Shown piece after piece: positions 15,802 to 24,004 of a DNA stretch of 40,694 nucleotides (its first letter is position 1; every line of letters starts with the position of its first letter). The position numbers were made by a program, and so were the translations under genes. The notes under the pieces are model-generated. The model did no database searches, was not told where the DNA came from, and saw only the letters and a program-made list of their open reading frames with translations. This DNA is from Parvularcula sp038745625 (lineage in GTDB: Bacteria; Pseudomonadota; Alphaproteobacteria; Caulobacterales; Parvularculaceae), in contig JBCDLG010000014.1 of the NCBI GenBank assembly GCA_038745625.1, positions 1-40,694 of the forward strand, read 5' to 3'.

Positions 15802-16431
15802 ATGAACGCGCCCCGACGAGCCTCCTACCATCACGGTGATCTGCATCGGTCGCTTCTTGATGCGGCTGATATTGAGCTTGAGCTCAACGGCATTGAGAAG
15901 TTCTCGCTGCGCGCGGTGGCCAAGCGCGCATCGGTCAGCCATGGGGCGCCCGCCCATCATTTCGGCAATGCCGATGGGTTGCTGACGGCGCTGGCGACCC
16001 GGGGGTATGGAGGTTTCATCGCGGCGCAGGACAGGCGGGAGAACCTGGCCGGTGACAGCCCACGAGCCAAGCTGGCGGCTTCCGGACTTGGCTATATCGA
16101 CTTTGCGACGGCGCACCCTGCGCTTTTCCGGCTGATGTTCACCTCGGAACGGACCGACAAAGCGAACCCCAGTTTGGCGGACGCTGCGAACGCAGCCTTT
16201 GAAAAACTGACGCGGCATATCGAGACCATCCAACATCGCGATCCCTACACAGATCAGTTGGCGATGGCCGATGTCCTGGCGTGTTGGGGGATCGCCCATG
16301 GCCTCGCGGATTTGATGATTTCCGGCCGCCTGGGCCGCGCAACATTCCTTGCCGAGATGAGCGAGGAAGAACGCGATGCCTTCTTCGCTGAGATCATTTT
16401 GCGCGGGGTTTCGCCTCAACGGGGAGTTTAA
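15802..16431 (+). CDS. TetR/AcrR family transcriptional regulator (WHG-domain type)
   Basis: This is a 209-residue regulator. The N-terminal TetR DNA-binding domain spans roughly residues 8-60, with SLRAVAKRASVSHGAPAHHF as the helix-turn-helix region, introduced by the YHHGDLHRSLLDAA helix usual for the WHG (TetR_C_33) branch. The C-terminal ligand domain has LGYIDFATAHPALFRLMF. It is divergent from the SDR gene, with a palindrome between them, which suggests that it represses the SDR gene and itself. The CPBP protease gene follows after 5 bases on the same strand. The inducer is unknown. Confidence 0.9.
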   Translation: MNAPRRASYHHGDLHRSLLDAADIELELNGIEKFSLRAVAKRASVSHGAPAHHFGNADGLLTALATRGYGGFIAAQDRRENLAGDSPRAKLAASGLGYIDFATAHPALFRLMFTSERTDKANPSLADAANAAFEKLTRHIETIQHRDPYTDQLAMADVLACWGIAHGLADLMISGRLGRATFLAEMSEEERDAFFAEIILRGVSPQRGV

Positions 16432-16436
16432 GCGTT

Positions 16437-17333
16437 ATGAGCAGCACCGATGAGGAACGCCGCAGCGCCTGGCGGACCATAAGACTGTTCTTGCTGCTGA
16501 CGCTCGTGCTCACAAGCACCTTTGGCGGGTTGATGGGCTATCAGGGGTCGACGCCTCCGATCCTCATGACGGGGGTGATGTGGTCGCCAGGGATTGCCGC
16601 GCTTCTCACCTGCCTTATCTGTGGGCGGCCTATTGCAAGCTTGCCCTGGCGGTGGGGCCGATGGGGATGGCACTGGTTCGCTTGGTTGCTTCCGATCCTC
16701 TACGGCCTCGCGATCTACCTGCCTGTTTGGACCTTAGGCCTCGGCGGCAGCAGTTTTGGCAACACCGAGACGTTGTCGAACTGGACCGAGGCCCTGATCG
16801 GACGCGAGGCGCCGAGTGTTGCGGCGTCGTTCATATATGTGGGCATGCTCGGCACGGTCGGCATGGTCGCCGCTGCGTCGCGGGCCCTGGGCGAGGAAAT
16901 CGGCTGGCGCGGTCTCCTGATTTGGGAGCTGCGAAAGGTCATGCCGTTTTGGGCGGTGGGTCTTTTGTCTGGGACCATCTGGGCGGTCTGGCACTGGCCC
17001 GCTATTCTGTTTACAGATTATAACGCGGGCACAGGCAGTTTTTTGCTGCAGGTCTTCATCTTCACCATGGCGATCCTGCCGCAAGGAATCGTCTATGCGT
17101 ACATCACCTTTCGGTCAGAAAGCCTGTGGCCAGCAGTGATCCTGCATGCAAGCCACAACCTGTTCATCCAGCGTATCTTCACGCCACTGACGGAAAAGGG
17201 GCCAGAGTCTCATCTTTTCATCGATGAGTTTGGCATCGTCATGCCGACGTTGGGGTGCTTGATGGCGTTTGGCTTCTATATCAAGGCGCGTACGGATGGA
17301 ACGACGTCGCTTGTTGGTCCTGAGGCGGACTGA
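16437..17333 (+). CDS. CPBP family intramembrane glutamic endopeptidase
   Basis: This is a 298-residue multi-pass membrane protein with the CPBP (CAAX protease and bacteriocin-processing) motifs in order: EEIGWRG at residues 153-159 (EExxxR), WHWP near 184, and HASHN near 240. About seven or eight hydrophobic segments surround them. These supply the Glu and His active-site residues of an inner-membrane protease. Bacterial members take part in peptide maturation or self-immunity, and none of these roles can be assigned here. It starts 5 bases after the TetR gene, with GGGAG inside that gene's end, so the two are co-expressed. Confidence 0.9.
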   Translation: MSSTDEERRSAWRTIRLFLLLTLVLTSTFGGLMGYQGSTPPILMTGVMWSPGIAALLTCLICGRPIASLPWRWGRWGWHWFAWLLPILYGLAIYLPVWTLGLGGSSFGNTETLSNWTEALIGREAPSVAASFIYVGMLGTVGMVAAASRALGEEIGWRGLLIWELRKVMPFWAVGLLSGTIWAVWHWPAILFTDYNAGTGSFLLQVFIFTMAILPQGIVYAYITFRSESLWPAVILHASHNLFIQRIFTPLTEKGPESHLFIDEFGIVMPTLGCLMAFGFYIKARTDGTTSLVGPEAD

Positions 17334-17400
17334 TCGTCATTGGTGTGCGTGCGCAATCCATTTTTGATGACGCGATCTATGGGAAAAAGGGGCTGGGGAC

Positions 17401-18066
17401 ATGGTTGTTGATATCTTGGTCGCTGCGATGATGCAGACGACGATTGGGGGCACCATCATCGCGTCCCTCAGGCAGCAAGCGGAGGCGTACCAGCCGCGGG
17501 TGAGCTGCAGCGTCACCGTTGCGACGGACGTCGATACGGAGAGCGGCAAAGGGCGCCGGACGAAGAACGGGGTCGTCCGCTTTGACCATAGGACCGGTGC
17601 TTGGGAGACGATGGCGGGTGACACAGGGGGTGAAGACGATCCTGCACCGCGCGATTGGTATGGGCGTGCTCTTACCGTTGCCGCCGCTGCCGAGGAGGCG
17701 GTGAGGCAAGAAGACGGCACCTTTCTTCTGTCAACGGAGAGCCTGCCGAAGGGAATCGTCGCCAATGCGGGTCGCGACCTTGGCAGCCGTTCGCAGGCAA
17801 CGGCAATTGTCTCCACAAACAGCGGCGACCCGGCCGTGATGCAGTACACGATCTCCCTCAAAGAACCATTCCGCATCCCGCTGATCGCGCGCGGGCGGGA
17901 CTATCAAGAAGAGATGGTCTTTGAAGAAACCGACGATTATGGGCCGCTGACAACACGCCGGGTTCGGGTGTGGGATGTGTCGTTTCCAGGAGGGTTCTCA
18001 CGCGGACGGAGCGTTTTCACCTATTCTGATTATGACTGTACCAACTCGGTAGGCATCAGTCAGTAA
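17401..18066 (+). CDS. Uncharacterised protein (orphan, probably exported)
   Basis: I do not recognise a family for this 221-residue protein. The first 22 residues (MVVDILVAAMMQTTIGGTIIAS) are hydrophobic but have no positive charge before the core, so they form a weak signal peptide or anchor. After that come beta-rich polar stretches (VSCSVTVATDVDTESGKG, FDHRTGAWETM and others) and one pair of cysteines, residue 36 and close to the C-terminus, that could form a disulfide in the periplasm. The pattern is loosely like small beta-sheet envelope proteins. A GGGGCTGGGG run precedes the ATG. Its last 7 bases overlap the end of the convergent nitroreductase gene. No neighbour suggests a function. 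Confidence 0.6.
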   Translation: MVVDILVAAMMQTTIGGTIIASLRQQAEAYQPRVSCSVTVATDVDTESGKGRRTKNGVVRFDHRTGAWETMAGDTGGEDDPAPRDWYGRALTVAAAAEEAVRQEDGTFLLSTESLPKGIVANAGRDLGSRSQATAIVSTNSGDPAVMQYTISLKEPFRIPLIARGRDYQEEMVFEETDDYGPLTTRRVRVWDVSFPGGFSRGRSVFTYSDYDCTNSVGISQ

Positions 18067-18743
18067 ACCTGCATAATTTGCTCAAGCGGCTTCTTCTTCA
18101 GCGCGTGCTCGGGCACGGTTGCATCATCCGCTGGGTGCCCCACGACGATGATCATCATCGGTTTCTCGGTGGAGGGCCGGCCGAGTTCCTCGTTCAAGAA
18201 CTTCATCGGATTGGGCGTGTGGGTGAGGGTTGCAAACCCCGCACGATGGAGCGCGCACAGAAGAAAACCGCAGGCCAGCCCGACGCTCTCGGTGACATAA
18301 TAGTTCTTCTTGTCATCGCCCTCATCGATGCCGCCGCGTTTCTGCGCGAAGGGAATGATGAGATAGGGCGCTGTCTCAAGGAACGGTTTTTCCGCATCGG
18401 TGCCGATCGGGGCGAGGGCGTCGAGCCATTCCTGGCCCGCTTTGCCGCCGTAGAAGGCGCGCTCTTCTTCCTCGGCAGCTTCTCGGATCCGGCGTTTCAC
18501 CTCGCGGCTCTCCACCACGGCGAAGAACCAGGGTTGATGGTTCGCGCCGTTCGGCGCCAGGCCAGCGGCAGCGACGGCCTGCTCGATGGCTTCACGTGGC
18601 ACCGGCTTGTCCGAGAAATCGCGGATCGTGTGCCGGTTCCGCATCTCCTGCTTAAAGGCCTCAGCGGCGGCGATGCTCTGCTCATCGCTAAGGGCCGCTG
18701 GCCCGCCGACCTCTGTTAACGGTCTGTGTTTCTCATGATCCAT
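18060..18743 (-). CDS. Nitroreductase family flavoprotein (iodotyrosine deiodinase-like branch)
   Basis: This is a 227-residue FMN-dependent nitroreductase-fold enzyme. The FMN-phosphate-binding start is RNRHTIRDFSDKPVP (about residues 36-50), followed by APNGANHQPWFFAVV (about 62-76). The wording of both, and the internal YYVTESVGLACGFLLCALHRAG helix, are nearest to the iodotyrosine deiodinase/BluB-like branch of the superfamily (from memory). Bacterial members reduce nitro- or halo-phenols with NAD(P)H, and the natural substrate is unknown. The gene is divergent from ftsZ, with the two starts separated by about 145 bases. Confidence 0.88.
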   Translation of the reverse strand: MDHEKHRPLTEVGGPAALSDEQSIAAAEAFKQEMRNRHTIRDFSDKPVPREAIEQAVAAAGLAPNGANHQPWFFAVVESREVKRRIREAAEEEERAFYGGKAGQEWLDALAPIGTDAEKPFLETAPYLIIPFAQKRGGIDEGDDKKNYYVTESVGLACGFLLCALHRAGFATLTHTPNPMKFLNEELGRPSTEKPMMIIVVGHPADDATVPEHALKKKPLEQIMQVY

Positions 18744-18813
18744 GGCGCCTCATCCTCGCGGGTGCACTGCACCGTCAAGAGTTTCCCCAAAGATGCAGAA
18801 AGAGGCCCCGCTG

Positions 18814-18829
18814 TTAACGACCTGCTAAC
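18814..18829 (+). promoter_or_regulatory. CtrA-like binding site upstream of ftsZ
   Basis: TTAA (18814-18817), seven bases, then CTAAC (18825-18829) matches the CtrA box TTAA-N7-TTAA(C) with one mismatch. Further TTAAC half-sites lie at 18716 and 18846. The box is 59-74 bases upstream of the ftsZ ATG. In Caulobacter, CtrA represses ftsZ, so the placement makes biological sense. The match is seen; binding is inferred. Confidence 0.4.
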
Positions 18830-18887
18830 CGTCGTGACCGATCTTTTAACCACGCCCGCCACCTGTTTTTCGAGGGAAGCCTTCGCC

Positions 18888-20282
18888 ATGCCGCTCAACC
18901 TATCCGAACCGACCTCGGCCGAGCTGAAACCGAAGATCGTGGTCATTGGCGTGGGCGGCGCTGGCGGCAACGCGGTCAACAACATGATCGAGAGCGAGCT
19001 CGATGGTGTGACCTTCGTGTGCGCCAACACCGACGCGCAGGCGGTGGGCCTCTCCAAGGCGGAACAAAAGATCCAACTGGGCACCGGCGTGACGCAAGGT
19101 CTGGGGGCGGGTTCCCGTCCCCAGATCGGCGAAGCGGCAGCGGAAGAAAGCCTCGACGAGGTGATGACGGCGCTTGATGGTGCGAACATGCTGTTCATCA
19201 CGGCTGGCATGGGCGGCGGTACGGGTACGGGCGCAGCGCCAGTGATTGCCAAAGCGGCGCGCGACCTCGGCATTCTGACGGTTGGTGTGGTGACCAAACC
19301 CTTCGCTTTTGAAGGCCAGCGGCGCATGCGGATCGCGGATGAGGGCATCGAAGAGCTTTCCCGCCACGTCGACACACTGCTGATCATCCCGAACCAGAAC
19401 CTGTTCCGTCTCGCCGATGAGAACACGACCTTTGCGGATGCCTTCGGCATGGCTGACCGGGTGCTCTATTCAGGCGTGCGGGGGATCACCGATCTGATGA
19501 TCGTCCCTGGTCATATCAATCTCGACTTTGCTGACGTCCGCACGGTGATGAGCGAGATGGGCAAAGCGATGATGGGCACGGGCGAGTGCCAGGGCGAGAG
19601 CCGCGCCTCTGAAGCTGCGGCCGCAGCGATCTCCAACCCGCTCCTCGATGAGATGTCGCTCAAAGGCGCCAAGGGTGTGCTGATCAACATCACCGGCGGC
19701 CTCGATATGAAGCTCTTTGAGGTCGATGAGGCCGCCAACGCGATCCGGTCGGAAGTCGATCCTGAGGCGAACATCATCGTCGGCTCGACCTTCGATCAAA
19801 GCTTAGAGGGCACCATTCGGGTGTCGGTGGTCGCCACCGGCATTGATGGCGCAGAAGAGCGCGTCGCGCCGCGGCCTCCGGTCATCCGGGCAGCCGTGCA
19901 GTCGGCAGCGCAGCCAGAAGCGACGCCGGCGCCTCAAGCCCCCACGGTTCCCCCTGTGGCTGAGCCTCAAGAGCCTTTGGTGGCCGCGCTGACGCCAGCG
20001 GCTGATGCCAACCCTGTCGGCGATGTCCATGAGCGTATTCGCCGTATGCTGACGGAAGATCCCGTTCCGGCACGCGAGGAGCTCCGCAAACAAGGCCGTG
20101 GGCGCGCCAATCCTTTCCGCGGCAAGCCCGTCTCGACCCTCGAGACCGCCATGGGCCTTCTGCGTGACACGCTGAAGCCGGGTAAGTCAGAGGAGCGGCC
20201 GCGCAGGATGCCATCGGCCAAGCCGCTCACCGATGATGACGACGAGGTCGAAGTTCCAGCGTTCCTCCGCCGGCAAAACTAG
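18888..20282 (+). CDS. ftsZ: Cell division GTPase FtsZ
   Basis: This 464-residue tubulin homologue polymerises into the division ring at mid-cell. The GTPase domain starts at KIVVIGVGGAGGNAVNNMI (about 16-34). The tubulin signature GGGTGTG is at 109-115, and the T7 loop NLDFADVRTVMSEMG follows near 206. After about residue 320 there is a Pro/Ala-rich linker of some 100 residues, then an acidic patch and the C-terminal peptide VEVPAFLRRQN that binds FtsA and other partners. The start at 18888 (GAGGGAAG upstream) matches the family; earlier in-frame starts back to 18726 add unrelated sequence. Unusually, it is not next to ftsA or ftsQ; its neighbours are a nitroreductase and rpiA. Confidence 0.95.
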   Translation: MPLNLSEPTSAELKPKIVVIGVGGAGGNAVNNMIESELDGVTFVCANTDAQAVGLSKAEQKIQLGTGVTQGLGAGSRPQIGEAAAEESLDEVMTALDGANMLFITAGMGGGTGTGAAPVIAKAARDLGILTVGVVTKPFAFEGQRRMRIADEGIEELSRHVDTLLIIPNQNLFRLADENTTFADAFGMADRVLYSGVRGITDLMIVPGHINLDFADVRTVMSEMGKAMMGTGECQGESRASEAAAAAISNPLLDEMSLKGAKGVLINITGGLDMKLFEVDEAANAIRSEVDPEANIIVGSTFDQSLEGTIRVSVVATGIDGAEERVAPRPPVIRAAVQSAAQPEATPAPQAPTVPPVAEPQEPLVAALTPAADANPVGDVHERIRRMLTEDPVPAREELRKQGRGRANPFRGKPVSTLETAMGLLRDTLKPGKSEERPRRMPSAKPLTDDDDEVEVPAFLRRQN

Positions 20283-20342
20283 ACGGGCACAGATCCGTTT
20301 GCGCAGGTGACGTGGCGGCTGAGCGCCGCTATTGGCTGGCGC

Positions 20343-21032
20343 ATGTCTGATCGTGCAAAACGCTTGGCGGCCGAGGCTGCTCTCGAACTCGTTGAAGAGG
20401 GGATGATCCTTGGTCTTGGGACCGGGTCGACCGCCAATTTCTTCCTCGCAGGCCTCGGGGCGAAGATCCGGGCAGGTATAGATATCCGCGGCGTACCGAC
20501 CTCCCAAGCGTCCGAAGCGCTGGCGATCAAGCACGGCGTGACGATCATCGCGCCTGACGAAACCACCGTGATCGACCTCGATGTCGACGGCGCTGACGAG
20601 ATCACGCCGGGCGGGGCGATCATCAAAGGCGGCGGGGGGGCGCTTCTTCGCGAGAAGATCGTTGCGCGAGCCGCAAAGCGCTTTGTGGTGATCGCGGATG
20701 CGTCGAAGTGCGTCGAGATGCTGGGGGCCTTTCCGCTCCCCGTGGAGGTTGAAACCTTCGGCCATGCGCTGACCATAACGGCGATCCGCGAGGTGCTGGC
20801 GGAGCAGGGCTTTGCAGACGCGCCGGTGACCTTGCGGCCGGCCAAGGATGGCGGCTTCTTTGTCTCCGACGGCCAAAACCTGGTGGTCGACCTTGCCTTA
20901 GGCCGTATTGAAGATCCTGGGGCCCTCGATCACGCACTGACTATGCTGCCCGGCGTCGTGACAACCGGGCTCTTCTTAGGCCTCAAGCCGTTGCAGCTCC
21001 TCGCGTCTGAAGACGGGCTGATCGACGGGTAA
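20343..21032 (+). CDS. rpiA: Ribose-5-phosphate isomerase A
   Basis: This 229-residue cytoplasmic enzyme interconverts ribose 5-phosphate and ribulose 5-phosphate in the pentose phosphate pathway. The family motifs are all present: LGTGSTANFF near residue 25-34, DVDGADEI near 80-87, and the catalytic KGGGGALLREKI near 93-104. The length matches RpiA (about 220-230). I used the ATG at 20343, since residue 3 starts the usual DRAKRLAAEAAL helix; the ribosome-binding site is weak. It starts 60 bases after ftsZ on the same strand and is followed by the glutathione reductase gene, whose NADPH supply depends on the same pathway. Confidence 0.94.
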   Translation: MSDRAKRLAAEAALELVEEGMILGLGTGSTANFFLAGLGAKIRAGIDIRGVPTSQASEALAIKHGVTIIAPDETTVIDLDVDGADEITPGGAIIKGGGGALLREKIVARAAKRFVVIADASKCVEMLGAFPLPVEVETFGHALTITAIREVLAEQGFADAPVTLRPAKDGGFFVSDGQNLVVDLALGRIEDPGALDHALTMLPGVVTTGLFLGLKPLQLLASEDGLIDG

Positions 21033-21116
21033 GAAACCTTCAGGCACGCCTCTTCTTGAAGTCAGAGGGGCAATTGGCCAACTCTTGCCACCATCCACCC
21101 GCCACGAGGGGTTTTT

Positions 21117-22487
21117 ATGGCTTACGACTACGATCTTTTTGTCATTGGTGCCGGCTCCGGCGGTGTCCGGGCGGCGCGGCTGGCGGCCCAGGCCGGGTTC
21201 AAGGTGGCGTGCGCGGAGGAGAGCAAGCCCGGCGGCACCTGCGTGGTCCGCGGCTGTGTGCCCAAGAAATTTTTCGTCTATGCCTCCGAGTTCGGCCACG
21301 CGATGCAAGATGCCAAGGGCTATGGCTGGTCGTTCCCAGAAGCACCGCAGCATGATTGGCCGACGTTGCGCGACAATGTGCAGAACGAGGTGAACCGGCT
21401 GTCGTCGATCTACGCGAACATTCTTGAGAACAATGGTGTCGATCACATTAGGAGTCGCGCCGTTCTCGCCGATCCGCACACGGTTCATATCGTCGATGAA
21501 GACCGGCAGGTGACAGCAGACAAGATCCTGATCGCATCGGGCGGGCGTGCCATCAAAGATGAAAGCGTGCCCGGCTACGAGCATGGCATCATCTCCGACG
21601 ATGCGTTTCTTTTGCCCGAGCTTCCCAAGCGAGCCGTGGTTGCGGGCGGCGGCTATATCGCGCTTGAGTTCGCCTACATCATGGCTGGCCTCGGCGTTGA
21701 CGTGACGCTGGTCTATCGCGGTGAGAGGGTGCTCCGCGGTTTTGACGGTGACCTTGCTGACTATGTTGAAAGCAATTTCGAACGTGCAGGGATTACCTAT
21801 ATCAACAACACGGTCTTCACCAAGATCGAAAAGACAGACACCGATACCAAGGTGCATCTTCTCAACGGTGATGTTCTGTCGACGGATCTCGTGTTCTGGG
21901 CCATCGGCCGGGTTCCCAACACGCGCGGGCTCGGCATGGAGCGGGCGGGTATCGAAACCGACCGGTGGGGCGCCATCGTGGTCGACGACGACAGCAAAAG
22001 CTCCGTATCTAACATTTTTGCTGTTGGCGACGTGACCAACCGGGTGAACCTAACCCCGGTGGCGATCCGCGAGGCGGCCGCCTTTGTCGACACCCAGTTC
22101 AAAGACAATCCGCGGCGGATGGACTATGACGCTATCCCCAAAGCGGTGTTCACGCAGCCGCCTGTCGCGACGGTGGGCCTCACTGCGGAAGAGGGGCGTG
22201 CTGCTGGTTTTGCGGTGGACGTCTACAAGGCTGATTTCCGTGCCATGAAGAATGTTCTCGCGCAGAACCCTGAGCGGGTCGTGATGAAGCTGATCGTCTG
22301 CCAAAAGACCGACAAGGTTCTTGGCTGTCACATGGCTGGAGACGAGACGCCGGAGATCATCCAGGCGATCGCGATCGCGGTGAAGTCCGGTGTCACGAAG
22401 GCTGAGTTTGATGCCACATGCGCGCTCCACCCTTCCGTGGCCGAAGAAATCGTGACGATGACGAGCAAGGTCGAGGACGGCGCGTGA
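21117..22487 (+). CDS. gor: Glutathione-disulfide reductase
   Basis: This is a 456-residue FAD/NADPH oxidoreductase that keeps glutathione reduced. FAD binding is shown by the GAGSGGVRAAR motif near residues 11-21. The redox-active disulfide is GGTCVVRGCVPKK with Cys at 42 and 47. The RGCVPKK wording separates glutathione reductase from dihydrolipoamide dehydrogenase and mercuric reductase. A second GxGxxA motif (GGGYIALEFA, about 176-185) binds NADPH. The end has FAVGDVTNR and the C-terminal ALHPSVAEE His-Glu pair. GAGGGG lies about 8 bases before the ATG. The upstream gap of 84 bases shows only weak inverted repeats. Confidence 0.95.
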   Translation: MAYDYDLFVIGAGSGGVRAARLAAQAGFKVACAEESKPGGTCVVRGCVPKKFFVYASEFGHAMQDAKGYGWSFPEAPQHDWPTLRDNVQNEVNRLSSIYANILENNGVDHIRSRAVLADPHTVHIVDEDRQVTADKILIASGGRAIKDESVPGYEHGIISDDAFLLPELPKRAVVAGGGYIALEFAYIMAGLGVDVTLVYRGERVLRGFDGDLADYVESNFERAGITYINNTVFTKIEKTDTDTKVHLLNGDVLSTDLVFWAIGRVPNTRGLGMERAGIETDRWGAIVVDDDSKSSVSNIFAVGDVTNRVNLTPVAIREAAAFVDTQFKDNPRRMDYDAIPKAVFTQPPVATVGLTAEEGRAAGFAVDVYKADFRAMKNVLAQNPERVVMKLIVCQKTDKVLGCHMAGDETPEIIQAIAIAVKSGVTKAEFDATCALHPSVAEEIVTMTSKVEDGA

Positions 22488-22600
22488 GCCGCACTCAGCC
22501 CATCGTCGATAGGTTTCCGATGCTGGGACTGCTCATGACTTATGCACCAATCGTGGTCTATCGTTTGGATCGAAGCGACCGAAGATAGGATGGCGCTATC

Positions 22601-23974
22601 ATGCGGGTGATCATTTGCGGCGCTGGCCGCGTCGGCACTGGGATCGCGGAGCGCCTCGCTGACGAGGACGCCAACGTCACCGTGATTGACCGCTCCCCAG
22701 AGCTGATCCGGTCGATCACGGAACGTCTCGATGTCCGGGGCGTCGTCGGCTCGGGCTCCTATCCCGACGTGCTGGTCGAGGCGGGGGGGCGTGAAGCGGA
22801 TATGCTGATCGCTGTGACCCATTCCGATGAGGTCAACATCGTCGCCTGCCAGATTGCACATTCGGTCTTTAATGTTCCGACCAAGATTGCGCGTATCCGT
22901 GCACGATCTTATCTCCAGACGCGTTACGCGGATGTTTTCAGTCGCGAGAACATCCCGATCGATGTGATCATCTCGCCGGAGCGCGAAGTCGCGGCTGCTG
23001 TGCTGCAGCGTCTCACAACGCCTGCAGCCTTCGATGTCAAAAGCTTCGCCGACGACAAGGTCTGGGCCGTGGGGCTGAGGTTGCGTGAGGATAGCCCGAT
23101 CCTTGAAACCCCGTTGCGGCAGGTTCGCGAGCTTTTCCCCGACCTCAACATCACGATCCTTGGCGTTCATCGCGACGAGAGCTTCTTCCGTGCAGGGCCG
23201 GATGATCAGCTTGAGGCAGGTGACGAGGTTTTTTTCGTCGGTGACCGTCTACGGATCAAGCGAGCCATTGATATCATGGCTGAGCAGCAGTCCCAGGCCC
23301 GCCGTATCGTGATCATTGGCGGCGGCAACATTGGGCTGGACGTGGCGCTTGAGCTTGAGAAGCTCGGCCAGATGAAAATCCGCCTGGTCGAGGCGAAGGC
23401 TGAGCGCGCCGCGTTTGTGGCTGAGCGTCTCAACAGAACCATCGTGCTCCATGGCTCGGGCCTTGACCAGGATGTGCTGACTGAAGCGGGGATCGGCGAC
23501 GCTGAAGGCGTCGTTGCACTGACCGACAGTGATCAGATTAATCTTCTCTCAGGCGTGATTGGCAAGCGCAACGGTGCCCGCCGCGCAATGATCCTGACCA
23601 ATGAGCCCGAATATGGCGCGCTGAGCCAGGCCGTCGGCATCGACCGGTTTGTTGATCCCCGTGCGACCACGATTTCGACGATCCTGCAGCATGTGAGGCG
23701 AGGGCGGATCAAGTCGGTCTATTCCATTCTCGGTGGGGAAGCTGAGATCATTGACGCCGTCGCGTTGGAGACATCCAGCCTGGTGGGGACGCCGCTAGCC
23801 AAAGCCAACCTACCAGGCGGTGTGGTGCTTGGCGCAATCGTGCGCGGCGCGGACGTCATTTTGCCTGATAAAGATACGGTGGTGGAACCGGGCGACCGGG
23901 TCGTGCTTCTTGCTATGCGGGATGCTGTGCGCGACGTTGAGAAGATGTTCCGAGTGGGGATCAGTTACTTCTAG
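22601..23974 (+). CDS. trkA: Trk potassium transport regulatory protein TrkA
   Basis: This is a 457-residue cytoplasmic gate-control subunit of the Trk potassium uptake system. It has the duplicated layout of the family: an N-terminal RCK domain with a nucleotide-binding GAGRVGTGIAERL (residues 7-19), a first TrkA_C domain around 140-220, a second Rossmann fold beginning at RRIVIIGGGNIGLDVALEL (about 234-252), and a second TrkA_C near the end. It binds NAD(H) and controls the TrkH pore encoded directly downstream. The ribosome-binding site is weak (AGGAT). The 113-base gap upstream may hold the operon promoter, but I could not define it. Confidence 0.94.
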   Translation: MRVIICGAGRVGTGIAERLADEDANVTVIDRSPELIRSITERLDVRGVVGSGSYPDVLVEAGGREADMLIAVTHSDEVNIVACQIAHSVFNVPTKIARIRARSYLQTRYADVFSRENIPIDVIISPEREVAAAVLQRLTTPAAFDVKSFADDKVWAVGLRLREDSPILETPLRQVRELFPDLNITILGVHRDESFFRAGPDDQLEAGDEVFFVGDRLRIKRAIDIMAEQQSQARRIVIIGGGNIGLDVALELEKLGQMKIRLVEAKAERAAFVAERLNRTIVLHGSGLDQDVLTEAGIGDAEGVVALTDSDQINLLSGVIGKRNGARRAMILTNEPEYGALSQAVGIDRFVDPRATTISTILQHVRRGRIKSVYSILGGEAEIIDAVALETSSLVGTPLAKANLPGGVVLGAIVRGADVILPDKDTVVEPGDRVVLLAMRDAVRDVEKMFRVGISYF

Positions 23975-24004
23975 CGCTTCGGTCGAGGAGAGAAGACCAG
24001 CCTC

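Noticed and set aside
18726..18887. In-frame extension of FtsZ by 54 residues
   Set aside because: The extension does not look like FtsZ and crosses the promoter region with the CtrA-like box. The ATG at 18888 has a ribosome-binding site and the family N-terminus.
21049..21072. Imperfect hairpin between rpiA and gor (GCCTCT...AGAGGGGC)
   Set aside because: It has a bulge, a long loop and no T-run, so a terminator call is not supported.
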